Below, piece by piece: positions 1-8,991 of a DNA stretch of 64,000 nt. Under the pieces are notes generated by a model. That model worked only from the letters and a program-made list of their open reading frames with translations, did no database searches and was not told the origin of the DNA. This DNA is from Sphingomonas desiccabilis (lineage in GTDB: Bacteria; Pseudomonadota; Alphaproteobacteria; Sphingomonadales; Sphingomonadaceae): positions 1 through 64,000 of the forward strand of contig NZ_SDPT01000001.1 in the NCBI RefSeq assembly GCF_004135605.1, in the 5' to 3' direction. Position numbers and translations under genes: made by a program. The first letter of the stretch is position 1. Every line of letters starts with the position of its first letter.

Positions 1-49
1 GGCTCCCGCCTTTCGGAAAAAGCGCCCTGAAGCCAACGCTCGCAATTGG

Positions 50-126
<77 letters not shown>

Positions 127-153
127 AACTTCCTAATACCACCAACAGCCATG

Positions 154-187
154 GCGCTCCGGAATATCCCCGGGGCGCTATTTTTTT
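154..187 (+). terminator. Intrinsic terminator after tRNA-fMet
   Basis: A 9-bp stem (154-162 with 170-178, one T:G wobble) closes a 7-nt loop. It is followed by TA and seven T residues at 181-187. It lies 28 nt after the tRNA and is a classic rho-independent terminator for it. Confidence 0.9.
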
Positions 188-300
188 GTGCGCTTTCCGT
201 GGCTTGCGCGTGAGTCGCGGGATCTCGTCGCGTCCTGCTGGACGCCGCTCGCGCGGGACTGCGCACGGGAAAAGGGGCTCGACCTTCCGGGCATCCTCGG

Positions 301-836
301 GTGAGCATCGGGCGGATTTTTCGGGCGGCGGACTGCCCGGAAATCCCCTGGAAGAACGGCGGCGGGACGACGCGCGAGATCGCCGTGTTCCCGCGCGGTG
401 CGGGCGCCGGAGACTTCCTCTGGCGCCTCAGCCTCGAAGGTGGAGCGGGCCGGGGCGTTCTCCACCTTTGCCGGCGTCGACCGCGCCCTTGCGGTCGCCC
501 GGGGCGCGCTGGGCCTGGTCGGCCCCACCGAACGCGTCGAGCTTCACGAAGGGGAGGGCACGCACGCCTTCGACGGCGATGCGCCGATCCGCGGCGAGCC
601 GGGCGAGGGTGGCGCACTCGCCCTGAACGCGATGGCGCGCTCCGGCGCGTGGCGCGCGGAGATCCGATGGCTGCACGCCGGCAACACCGCCCAGGCCCGG
701 CGCGCAACCTTCCGGTGCGCGCTGCAGGACCTGCCGCTTGGCGACGCAGTCCTTCGGCGGCTGGACTCCGCCGAACTTGATGGCGCCGTCGAACTCCCCG
801 CCGCGGCGCTGCTGGTCACCCTTCCTCCCGACCTGA
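301..836 (+). pseudogene. HutD/Ves-family protein, frameshifted remnant
   Basis: The frame starting at GTG 301 encodes the HutD-family hallmark PWKNGGGTTREIAVFP followed by DFLWRLSLE. At the GAAGG at 436-440 the homologous reading moves to the next frame (VERAGAFSTFAGVDRALAV). Removing one A at 437/438 restores LSLEVERAGAFSTFAGVDR, so there is a one-base insertion. The second frame has no nearby stop and would run antisense through the neighbouring protease gene. A TGA in the third frame at 834-836 fits the family length, so a second lesion is possible and the 3' end is uncertain. HutD/Ves proteins are small cupin-fold proteins often found near histidine-utilisation genes; no hut genes are visible here. 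A sequencing error at the A pair is the alternative. Confidence 0.7.
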
Positions 837-919
837 CCCGTGCAGGTACCGACCGCCTCCCCGAGCCGGCCGGCAATGCCCTCAACAAGGACGCGCTGAT
901 GGCCACCACGCAGCGATGG

Positions 920-3367
920 TCAGAGGTCGTCGAACCACCCTGTCTCGCCGCCCCCGATCGGCATGCCCGGCGGGAGGTCGGGAGTACGGGGCATGTTGGC
1001 GAGTTCGCGCGCGAGCAGGTCCGGATCGCGAAACATCCGGCCCGTGCCGCGCGCCCAGGCAGCGTCGCTTCCCGTGCCGCGCGTGGCCGCCAGTCCGTTG
1101 GCAAGGCGCTCGACACGATCGGAGAGGATCGCCGCGATATCGGGCGCGGTTTCCCCGTCCTGCGCAGTGCGCGCCATCGTCAGAATCGTGCGATAGGCGA
1201 TGCGCCGCTGCACCGCGTCGGGATGCGGGGGCACGGTCGTCGCGACCAGCCGGTCGAGCAGCGTCTCCAGCCCCGGCAGCCCCGCATCGCGCGCGTGCTG
1301 GGCATAGACTCGCGACAGCCGTGCGGGGGCCAGCAGCGTGTCGAGCGTCACCTGCGCGGCGACGTCGGTGGCCACCAGCGGGTCAAACGCGGCCGAGCCG
1401 GCGTTGCGAAACACCTCGGTGTCGAACTGCGGATCGCCGCGGCCGTTGACGCCAGAGGAGAGCACCGGCACCAGCGCGTCGGGCACGTGCAGCGCCTCTG
1501 CCGAGAGCGTCGCCATCAGCGCGTCGAGCGCGGCGTTCTGCTCGGCGGCCGACACCGGCACTGCCGGCGCCCGGCCGTCGCCGACCACGGCATATTCGAG
1601 CTGAACCCCGCCCACCAGCTTCCCCGCGGCGTCGACCTGGTAGCGGTGGAGCAGCCACACGGGCACGAACTTGCGGCGCAGGTTCGACAGCGCCTCGCCG
1701 GGGCGCAGCACCCGCGGACCATAGTTGGCGACCGCGACCCGGCGCACCTCCATCAGCCGCACCAGTTCGGCGGCCGGATCGGCACCATTGTCCCACATGC
1801 TGCCCCAGGGGCTCGGCGTCTCGGGCGAGCGGCCGTCGATGTCGGTGATGAAGCGGAGGCCGGCCTCATGGATCGCGCGGGCCTTGGCATCGGCCGCGGC
1901 GTCGGGATCCGCGCCCGGTGCCGGATCGGCGTAGAGCCAGTCCACTGCGAACTTGTCCCAGCTGCCGATCCCATCCGCATAGGCGTCCGACAGGTCGATC
2001 TGCCCGTCCGTGAGCAGGACATTGGGCCCCGGATAGTCCATCACCGAGGTGCGTCCCTGGGTGCTGCCGGCGAAATTGTGCATGAAGCCGAGTGCGTGGC
2101 CCACCTCGTGCGCGCCGAGCTGGCGGAGGCGCTGGAGCGACACGCGGACGGGATCGTTGGGCCCGCCGCGCCCGGTTTGGTCGGCACCGACCAGCCCCTC
2201 GAAGATCATCATGTCCTGCCGCACCCGCAGCGAGCCGAGCACCACCGAGCTCTTGACGATCTCTCCGGTGCGCGGATCGATAATCGCTTGGCCATAGGAC
2301 CAGCTGCGCGTCAGGCGATGCCCCCAGTTGACGACGTTGTAGCGCACGTCGAGCGGATCAACGCCGGCAGGCAGGATTCGGACCTGAAAGGCATCCACCA
2401 GACCCGCGGCGTCGAACGCCTGCGACCACCAGGCGACGCCCTCGGCTAACGCGGTGCGGGTCGGTTCGGGGGCGGCGGAATCGATGTAGAAGACGATCGG
2501 CTTCTTGACCCGCGATCTGGCGGCGGCGGGATCGACCTTCTCCAGCCGGAACCGGTTGGCGAGGCCGTAGACCACGTCCTGGCCGAGCGGCGCGGCGAAG
2601 TCGAACACCTGGGTACCGTTGGCGCTGGATCGGATGTCGAAGCGCCGGGGGACGAAGCCGGGCTCGGGCAGGCGGATCAGCGAGTGGTGGACGACGAAGC
2701 TCACCTGCCGCGCATCGGGAGCGATGTTGCTGACCTCGCGGCCGGGCGTGTCGGAGGCGTAGGTCTGCACCGCCTCCATCTCAATGTTGTCCGGGAACGC
2801 CTTGACCGAGCCGGCGTCCGCCGCGCTCAGCGCATCCACGAGCTTGAACCCCTTGCCGCCGCCGGCGGGCGCATTGAGCGCGGAGGCGATGCCGACGCTG
2901 TCGCGGGTCAGGTAGTCCGCAATGTCGATCACGGTGCTGCCATCGGCATTGGTCGAGACGATGTCGGTCATCCAGGCCGTGGTGACCGGAAAGCTTTCGC
3001 GCGCGCCGCGCTGGACCTCCGCATCGCCGCCGGCGCGAAAGGCGGGATTTTCGAAGGTGACCGCGATTTTCTTCCCGTAGCGGCGGAAGGCGAGGATCTC
3101 CGTCGATCCGTTCATCGCATGGTCCAGCCGGATCGGGGCCGAACCCAGGCCCGTGCGCAGCGCGCTAGCGTAGAGGAAGCGGCCGGACACGCCATCCTTG
3201 TCGGGCGGCGGCAGCGTCAGCAGGATGCGGCCGCTGTCCTTCTCCGCCCTGACCGGGAGCAGCGGCGCCTCGCCCAGCTGCGCCCATGCCGCCGGCGCCG
3301 GCGCGATCAGCGCACTCCCCAGCGCGAGCGCCCCCAACAGCTGCCGGTGCATGCGTGTCGCCCCCAT
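920..3367 (-). CDS. Exported zinc-dependent metalloprotease (DUF5118/DUF5117/met-zincin type)
   Basis: 815 aa starting at ATG 3367, which has the ribosome site AAGGGGG upstream and begins a Sec signal peptide (hydrophobic LLGALALGSALIAPAPAAWA). In the middle (about residue 418) lies HEVGHALGFMHNF, the extended HExxHxxGxxH zinc motif. It is followed by the Met-turn SVMDYPGP. This is the arrangement of the large proteases with N-terminal DUF5118/DUF5117 and C-terminal DUF4953-type domains common in sphingomonads and Bacteroidetes. It is probably periplasmic or secreted, cleaving proteins. It is divergent from the Lrp-type regulator at 3509 and shares that intergenic region, so control by that regulator is likely. 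The open frame continues upstream of the chosen start, but no signal peptide or ribosome site supports a longer protein. Confidence 0.85.
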   Translation of the reverse strand: MGATRMHRQLLGALALGSALIAPAPAAWAQLGEAPLLPVRAEKDSGRILLTLPPPDKDGVSGRFLYASALRTGLGSAPIRLDHAMNGSTEILAFRRYGKKIAVTFENPAFRAGGDAEVQRGARESFPVTTAWMTDIVSTNADGSTVIDIADYLTRDSVGIASALNAPAGGGKGFKLVDALSAADAGSVKAFPDNIEMEAVQTYASDTPGREVSNIAPDARQVSFVVHHSLIRLPEPGFVPRRFDIRSSANGTQVFDFAAPLGQDVVYGLANRFRLEKVDPAAARSRVKKPIVFYIDSAAPEPTRTALAEGVAWWSQAFDAAGLVDAFQVRILPAGVDPLDVRYNVVNWGHRLTRSWSYGQAIIDPRTGEIVKSSVVLGSLRVRQDMMIFEGLVGADQTGRGGPNDPVRVSLQRLRQLGAHEVGHALGFMHNFAGSTQGRTSVMDYPGPNVLLTDGQIDLSDAYADGIGSWDKFAVDWLYADPAPGADPDAAADAKARAIHEAGLRFITDIDGRSPETPSPWGSMWDNGADPAAELVRLMEVRRVAVANYGPRVLRPGEALSNLRRKFVPVWLLHRYQVDAAGKLVGGVQLEYAVVGDGRAPAVPVSAAEQNAALDALMATLSAEALHVPDALVPVLSSGVNGRGDPQFDTEVFRNAGSAAFDPLVATDVAAQVTLDTLLAPARLSRVYAQHARDAGLPGLETLLDRLVATTVPPHPDAVQRRIAYRTILTMARTAQDGETAPDIAAILSDRVERLANGLAATRGTGSDAAWARGTGRMFRDPDLLARELANMPRTPDLPPGMPIGGGETGWFDDL

Positions 3368-3470
3368 GCGCGAACCCCCTTTTTGTTGCGCTGCCGCATC
3401 AGTCGCGGCCCTCCGTCTCAGGCTAGCATCAGGACGGTTGCGCTTCCTGTCATTTTTGAACAGCTTTGCA

Positions 3471-3494
3471 GCGCAGCATAATTCTTTTCTGCGC
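3471..3494. promoter_or_regulatory. Inverted repeat in the Lrp/protease divergent promoter
   Basis: GCGCAG (3471-3476) and CTGCGC (3489-3494) form an inverted repeat with a 12-nt AT-rich centre, directly upstream of the regulator gene. A TTGAAC at 3456-3461 and CATAAT at 3477-3482 could be a promoter whose -10 lies inside the repeat. Lrp/AsnC proteins often bind such sites and autoregulate; binding here is inferred. Confidence 0.4.
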
Positions 3495-3508
3495 CAAAGG
3501 GGAACGCC

Positions 3509-4066
3509 GTGCACGAATCCGTCGCGACACCGCTCGACGCCATTGACTATCGAATCCTTCAGGAACTGTCCGGCGACGGTCGCCTGTCGGATGTCGCGCT
3601 CGGCGAGCGGGTCCACCTGTCGAGCACCGCGGCGGCGCGGAGACGCAAGATCCTCGAAGAGCGCGGTGCAATCCGCGGCTACACCGCCGATTTCGATTTC
3701 GGCCAGCTCGGCCTCCACATGATGGCGCTCGTCTCGATCGAGCTCGCCTCGCAGGCGGAGCAGGCGCTCAACGAGTTCGAGACGGCGGTGGTGCGCTGTC
3801 CGTCCATGTCGTTCTGCAGCTTCGTGTCGGGCGACACCGACTTCATGATGATCGTGCATGTCCGGTCGTTCGAGGACTATGACCGCATCTACCGCTCCGA
3901 ACTGTCGACGCTGCCGCATGTCGCGCGGATTCGCAGCAGCTTCGTGATGCGACGCGTCGCAAGCCGTCCGGTGCCGCCGGCCCTGCTCCAGCCGCCCGCC
4001 CCTCAGCCGGGCGGGGGAGGCGGTTCCGGTGGCCGATCGCTGCACCACGGTCTCGCACGGGTTTGA
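3509..4066 (+). CDS. Lrp/AsnC-family transcriptional regulator
   Basis: 185 aa from GTG 3509, with AAAGGGG six bases upstream. The N-terminal winged helix-turn-helix reads LDAIDYRILQELSGDGRLS...VALGERVHLSSTAAARRRKILEE. The C-terminal half has the AsnC ligand-binding alpha/beta fold (LHMMALVSIELASQ... FVSGDTDFMMIVHVRSFEDYDRIY...LSTLPHVARIRSSFVM). Members sense amino acids and bind as dimers to octamers. It lies between a divergent protease gene and a downstream TonB receptor/M20 amidohydrolase pair, so a peptide or amino-acid ligand is the natural guess. The last 30 or so residues (PP..QPP, five glycines) go beyond the family core and look unstructured. Confidence 0.92.
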   Translation: MHESVATPLDAIDYRILQELSGDGRLSDVALGERVHLSSTAAARRRKILEERGAIRGYTADFDFGQLGLHMMALVSIELASQAEQALNEFETAVVRCPSMSFCSFVSGDTDFMMIVHVRSFEDYDRIYRSELSTLPHVARIRSSFVMRRVASRPVPPALLQPPAPQPGGGGGSGGRSLHHGLARV

Positions 4067-4253
4067 AATTGGGCGCCGGGACAGCGATCCGTCGCGCAAT
4101 CATGCAATACGGCGTGAAAATCCCGTGGCATTTAGTGAGAAGCGGCGCGCCCTTTGCGATAGCTTGTTACGAAACCGAGGCTTTGTAAGGGCGGTGCTCG
4201 GGACAGTAGCCCATTGAGAGGATGTCGAACGGCCAACCACTATTGGGGGCTGT

Positions 4254-7200
4254 ATGACGCATCTCGGCACTTCTTTCCTCTACCGTGCGGGCACGGCGCG
4301 GTTCCGCCTGGCGGTGCTGTCCACCGTCGGCGGCATGGCGCTGTCGCTCGGCAGCCAGGCCGGGGCGCAGACGACGCAGGACGCGCCGGCGTCGACGCTG
4401 CCCCAGGGCGGACCGATCCGCTCCTCCAACACCGATACCTCGACCGTCAACGAAGCCGGCGGCCGCCCGGTCGACGCGACCACGGGCGAACCGCTTTCGT
4501 CGGTAGAGGCCGCGCAGGCCGGTGATGGAGAGGTCGTCGTCACCGGAAGCCGAATCGTCCGCGACGGCTATAACGCACCGACGCCGGTCAGCGTGGTGTC
4601 CACCGCCGACATCCAGGCCAGTGCGCCCGCGAACCTCGCCGACTTCGTCAACACGCTGCCGTCGATCGCGGGCAGCTCGACCCCGGCGAACAGCTCGGGG
4701 GCGCTGTCCAACGGCAATGCCGGCATCAATGCGCTCAACCTGCGGTCGCTCGGCACCAACCGGACGCTGGTGCTGCTCGACGGCCAGCGATCGGTCGCCT
4801 CGAGCGTCAACGGCATCGTCGACATCAATACCTTCCCGCAGGAACTGGTCGAGCGGGTCGAGGTGGTCACCGGCGGCGCCTCGGCGGCCTATGGCTCGGA
4901 CGCGGTCGGCGGCGTAGTCAACTTCATCCTCAACAAGACCTACACCGGTTTCAAGGCATCGGCCGAATCCGGCATCACCACCTATGGCGACACGCCGACC
5001 TACAAGCTTACCGCCACCGCGGGGAAAGCGCTGCTCGACGACCGGCTGCGCGTGATCGCCAGCGGCGAGTATTTCAAGCAGGTCGGCCAGCACACGATCG
5101 ACCGCGACTGGAACAAGGGCCGGACCTTCCTCATCACCAACCCGGCCTATGTCGCCGGCAACGGGGCCCCGCAATATATCGTCGCCTCCGACGTCGGCCT
5201 GAGCCAGATGACGCCGGGCGGGCTCATCCGGCAGGTCGGGTCGAGCGCATCCGCCTATAGCGGAGCGCTCGAGGGTTCCTATTTCGGCACGATCGATCCC
5301 GCGACCGGTACCGCGTCGCTCGGGACGCTCGACTTCGGCGCGGTGAGCGCGCCGTGGATGGTCGGCGGCGACAGCGCATACACGCTGAGCAGCCACCTCG
5401 GCACCAACACGCTGTCGCCCGACGAGGAGCGCATCACCGGCTTCGGCCGGGTGAGCTTCGACGTGACGGAGAACCTCCAGCTTTTCGGCCAGTTCAGCTA
5501 CAACCGCTACGAGGGCACGTCCTACTATCAGCAGTCCCGCACCCCGTCGGTGACGATCCAGGCGGACAATGCCTATCTGCCGCTGGGATTGCGGACCGAA
5601 CTTGCCGCCGGGGGCTACACCTCGCTGATCATGGGCACCACCAACGCCGGCATCCCGGCGGCGGGCAGCAACAACACGCGCGAGGTGTTCCGCTACGTCG
5701 CCGGCGCCAACGGCAGCTTCCTGCTCGGCGACGGACGGTGGAAGTGGGACGCCTATTACCAGAAAGGCGTGATGAAGGCGCACGAGCTGTTGGTGAACAC
5801 CTGGAACACCGAGCGGCTCGCGCTCGCCACCGATGCGGTGCTCGCGCCTGCCGGTAATGCGGCGGGAATCGCGGCGGGGACGATCGTGTGCCGCTCGACG
5901 CTTTCCGACCCGAGCAACGGCTGCGTGCCGATCAACCGCATCGGCGTCGGCGGGATCACCCAGGAGGCGCTCGACTATATCTTCACCGGCGGCCAGCCCT
6001 ATCGCGACCAGACGATCAAGCAGGACGTCGGCGCGGTCAGCTTCAACGGCACGGTCTTCAACCTTCCCGCCGGGCCGCTGGCGGTCGCATTCGGCGGCGA
6101 GTGGCGGCGCGAGCAGGTCGATGGCTTCGTCGAGAGCCAGTATCAGGCCGGCTGGCAATACGGGAACTACCAGGTCAACCAGGGGTCGTACGACGTCACC
6201 GAAGGCTTCCTCGAGCTGGCGATCCCGGTGTTCGCGGGCCTCGATCTCAGCGCTGCCGGTCGCTACACTCACTACAGCACCTCGGGCGACGTCCAGACGT
6301 GGAAGGTCGGCGCCACCTACCAGCCGGTCGAGGACATCAAGTTCCGCGGCACTATCAGTCGCGACATCCGCGCGCCGAACCTCAACGAACTGTTCGCCAG
6401 CGGCACCCGTCGCACCAACACGGTCCAGATCCCGCTCGCCAACGGCAGCTTCCGCGCCGACACCTTCCTCGAGAACACCACTGGCAATCTCGAACTGCAG
6501 CCGGAAAAGGCCGACAGCTGGAGCGTCGGCGCGATCTTCAGCCCGCGCTTCCTGCCCGGCTTCGCCTTTTCCGCCGACTATTTCGATATCTCGATCAAGG
6601 AAGCGATCGGCACGATCAGCGCCGACAACACCGCGGTGCTGTGCTACAGCCAGAACGTCCAGTCGTTCTGCGACAACATCATCGTCGATCCGTCGACCGG
6701 CCTGACCCAGCAGATCAACCTCAAGCCGATCAACTTCGCGTCGCAGCAGGCGCGCGGACTCGATATCGAGACGAGCTATCGCATCGGCCTCAACGAGATT
6801 TCCTCGGGCTTGCCTGGTACGCTCGCGCTGCGCGGGCTCGTGACCCATTATATCGAGAACACCACCGACAACGGTATCAACCTGCCGGTTGATGCCGCCG
6901 GCAGCAACACCGGCAGCGGGCCGCCCAGCTGGGTCTACAACGTCAGCGCGATCTACAAGGTCGAGGGCGTGACGTTCAGCCTCACCGGCCGTGGGATCAG
7001 CGACGGCGTGTACAACAACAATTATGTCGAATGCGCGAGCGGCTGCCCCGTCTCGACTGCGGACAACCGCACGATCGCCGAAAACCACATCGACGGCGCG
7101 CTGTTCGTCGACACTTCGCTGACCTTCGACTTCCCGGCCTGGGCGGGCAAGGGGTCGCTGCAGTTCGCGATCCGCAACCTGTTCGACAAGGATCCGGTGA

Positions 7201-7313
7201 TCGTCGGAAACGGTCCCGGCAGCGACAACACCACCGCCTATCCGCAGACCAATCGCACCTTCTACGACACGCTCGGCCGCGTCTTCCGCGTGGTCGCGCG
7301 CGTCGAGCTCTGA
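4254..7313 (+). CDS. TonB-dependent outer-membrane receptor
   Basis: 1019 aa from ATG 4254. There is an N-terminal signal segment (LAVLSTVGGMALSLGSQAGAQ), a TonB-box-like GEVVVTGSRI near residue 90, a plug domain (NLADFVNTLPSIAG, RSLGTNRTLVLLDGQRSV, VVTGGASAAYGSDAVGGVVNFILNK), then a 22-strand-type barrel. The barrel ends with the TBDR signature LQFAIRNLFDKDPVI and a short C-terminal strand. It imports a substrate across the outer membrane using TonB/ExbBD, which are not encoded here. The M20 amidohydrolase 59 bases downstream suggests a peptide or N-acyl-amino-acid ligand. The neighbouring Lrp-type gene is a plausible controller. Confidence 0.93.
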   Translation: MTHLGTSFLYRAGTARFRLAVLSTVGGMALSLGSQAGAQTTQDAPASTLPQGGPIRSSNTDTSTVNEAGGRPVDATTGEPLSSVEAAQAGDGEVVVTGSRIVRDGYNAPTPVSVVSTADIQASAPANLADFVNTLPSIAGSSTPANSSGALSNGNAGINALNLRSLGTNRTLVLLDGQRSVASSVNGIVDINTFPQELVERVEVVTGGASAAYGSDAVGGVVNFILNKTYTGFKASAESGITTYGDTPTYKLTATAGKALLDDRLRVIASGEYFKQVGQHTIDRDWNKGRTFLITNPAYVAGNGAPQYIVASDVGLSQMTPGGLIRQVGSSASAYSGALEGSYFGTIDPATGTASLGTLDFGAVSAPWMVGGDSAYTLSSHLGTNTLSPDEERITGFGRVSFDVTENLQLFGQFSYNRYEGTSYYQQSRTPSVTIQADNAYLPLGLRTELAAGGYTSLIMGTTNAGIPAAGSNNTREVFRYVAGANGSFLLGDGRWKWDAYYQKGVMKAHELLVNTWNTERLALATDAVLAPAGNAAGIAAGTIVCRSTLSDPSNGCVPINRIGVGGITQEALDYIFTGGQPYRDQTIKQDVGAVSFNGTVFNLPAGPLAVAFGGEWRREQVDGFVESQYQAGWQYGNYQVNQGSYDVTEGFLELAIPVFAGLDLSAAGRYTHYSTSGDVQTWKVGATYQPVEDIKFRGTISRDIRAPNLNELFASGTRRTNTVQIPLANGSFRADTFLENTTGNLELQPEKADSWSVGAIFSPRFLPGFAFSADYFDISIKEAIGTISADNTAVLCYSQNVQSFCDNIIVDPSTGLTQQINLKPINFASQQARGLDIETSYRIGLNEISSGLPGTLALRGLVTHYIENTTDNGINLPVDAAGSNTGSGPPSWVYNVSAIYKVEGVTFSLTGRGISDGVYNNNYVECASGCPVSTADNRTIAENHIDGALFVDTSLTFDFPAWAGKGSLQFAIRNLFDKDPVIVGNGPGSDNTTAYPQTNRTFYDTLGRVFRVVARVEL

Positions 7314-7317
7314 CGGC

Positions 7318-7337
7318 GGCGGGGCAGAGGCCCCGCC
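7318..7337 (+). other. GC-rich hairpin between receptor and amidohydrolase
   Basis: A perfect 8-bp stem GGCGGGGC/GCCCCGCC with the loop AGAG begins five bases after the receptor stop codon. There is no T tract, so it is more likely an mRNA-stabilising or processing hairpin that sets differential expression in a shared transcript than a terminator. Confidence 0.5.
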
Positions 7338-7372
7338 CATATCTCACTGGCCGGTTTATTGGGGGAATACTG

Positions 7373-8944
7373 ATGAAGAAGATGACGCTTGCCGCCGCGC
7401 TGCTGCTCGCCGGAACCACGCTGCCGCTGCCCGCGCTCGCCGATGCCAGCCCCAAGCTGAAGGGAGAGGCGGTCGCGGAGGTCGAGGAACGCGCCAAGCT
7501 GGCGCAGGAGATGGTCGATTCCGTGTTCAGCTTCGCCGAGCCGGGCTTCCAGGAGGTCCGCACCTCCGAATATATCACCGACATCCTCGCCAAGAACGGC
7601 TTCAAGATCGAAAAGGGCGTGGCCGGCATTCCCACCGCCTGGACCGCGACCTGGGGCGATGGCGGGCCGCTGATCGCGCTGGGATCGGACATCGACGCGC
7701 TGCTAGGCCTCTCGCAGGTGCCGGGTGTCCCCGAGATCAAGCCGCAGGTGCAGGGCGCACCTGGCCACGGCGAGGGGCATAATTCCGGCATGCCGCTGGT
7801 GGTGGTCGCGGCCCTCGCTGCCAAGGACGTGATGGAGAAGCACGGCATCAAGGGGCGGCTGATGATCTGGCCGGGCGTCGCCGAGGAACTGCTCGCGACC
7901 AAGGCCTTCTATGTCCGCGCCGGGCTGTTCAAGGACGTCGACGCGTCCATCTTCACCCATGTCGGGCGCGACTTCAGCACGTCCTGGGGCGAGCTGCCGG
8001 GCAACGGCATGGTCTCGGTCGAATATAATTTCCACGGCAAGACCGCGCACGCCGCCGGCCAGCCCTGGTCCGGGCGCAGCGCGCTCGACGGCGTCGAGCT
8101 GATGGACATCGCCTGGAACATGCGGCGCGAGCACCTGCCGATCACCCAGCGCTCGCACTATGTCATCACCAACGGCGGCGGCCAGCCCAACATCGTGCCG
8201 GGCGAGGCGTCGGTCTGGTATTTCTTCCGCGAGCACGACTTCCAGACGATCCGCGAGCTGTACGAGACCGGAAACGAGATCTCCGAGGCCGCGGCCAAGG
8301 CGACCGGCACCACCGTCACCCGTCGCGTGCTCGGCTATGCCGCGCCCCAGCACGCCAATCGCCCGCTCGCCGAGGCGGCGTGGAGGAACATCGCCAAGGT
8401 CGGCATGCCCAAGTGGAGCGCCGGCGACCAAGCGTTCGCGCGCAGCGTCCAGCAAGCGAACGGCTTCAAGTTGGAACCGCTCGCGACGAAGGTGACGCCG
8501 CTCTCGACGCCCGACAACCGCGGAGCCTCAACCGGCGGCGGATCGGACGACATCGGCGACATCATGTGGGCGGTTCCGACGATCACCATTCGCTATCCGT
8601 CCAACATCCCCAACGCTATCGGCCACAACGTCACCTCGGCGATGGCAATGGCGACCCCGATCGCCCACAAGGGCGTGCTTGCCGGCGCCAAGGCGCTGTC
8701 GATGACGATCCTCGACCTCGTGACCACGCCTAAGCTGATCGCCGACGCCAAGGCCTATTTCACCGACGTCCAGCTCAAGGACCAGAAGTACGACCCGGTG
8801 CTCGCCCCCGAGGATCAGCCGGCGATCCACCTCAACGCCGAGATCATGCAGCGCCTGCGGCCGGAGATGGAGAAGAACTATTACGACCCGGCGAAATACC
8901 CGACCTACCTAGAGCAGATCGGGATCGCCTATCCGGAAGACTGA
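7373..8944 (+). CDS. Exported M20-family amidohydrolase (AbgB/IAA-amino-acid hydrolase type)
   Basis: 523 aa from ATG 7373. It has a clear signal peptide (KKMTLAAALLLAGTTLPLPALA) and then an M20D-type fold. Metal-site motifs visible are LGSDIDALLG, APGHGEGHNSGMP and the catalytic-base EE in VAEELLATKAF. The dimerisation-domain region is FHGKTAHAAGQPWSGRSALD, and a late GGGSDDIGDI supplies a further metal ligand. M20D enzymes hydrolyse N-acyl or p-aminobenzoyl amino-acid amides and dipeptides. The usual GHxCGH is GHGEGHN here, as in AbgB-like proteins. It is probably co-transcribed with the TonB receptor just upstream, so it would act on the imported compound in the periplasm. The exact substrate cannot be read from the sequence. 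Confidence 0.88.
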   Translation: MKKMTLAAALLLAGTTLPLPALADASPKLKGEAVAEVEERAKLAQEMVDSVFSFAEPGFQEVRTSEYITDILAKNGFKIEKGVAGIPTAWTATWGDGGPLIALGSDIDALLGLSQVPGVPEIKPQVQGAPGHGEGHNSGMPLVVVAALAAKDVMEKHGIKGRLMIWPGVAEELLATKAFYVRAGLFKDVDASIFTHVGRDFSTSWGELPGNGMVSVEYNFHGKTAHAAGQPWSGRSALDGVELMDIAWNMRREHLPITQRSHYVITNGGGQPNIVPGEASVWYFFREHDFQTIRELYETGNEISEAAAKATGTTVTRRVLGYAAPQHANRPLAEAAWRNIAKVGMPKWSAGDQAFARSVQQANGFKLEPLATKVTPLSTPDNRGASTGGGSDDIGDIMWAVPTITIRYPSNIPNAIGHNVTSAMAMATPIAHKGVLAGAKALSMTILDLVTTPKLIADAKAYFTDVQLKDQKYDPVLAPEDQPAIHLNAEIMQRLRPEMEKNYYDPAKYPTYLEQIGIAYPED

Positions 8945-8991
8945 GCGGAGAGGGCGGCATTGACGGCGGCCTGGCAGCCCGGGCGGTCAAC

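Noticed and set aside
7318..7337. Hairpin after the first TonB receptor as a rho-independent terminator
   Set aside because: No T tract follows and the amidohydrolase gene begins 35 bases later in the same direction, so read-through is more likely.
4167..7340. Very long open frame antisense to the first TonB receptor, and similar long antisense frames elsewhere (for example 21508-23694, 33372-35561, 398-2449)
   Set aside because: These are mirror frames created by strong GC bias at third codon positions. The proteins are Arg/Asp/Val-rich with no domain, and the opposite strand encodes a recognisable protein throughout.
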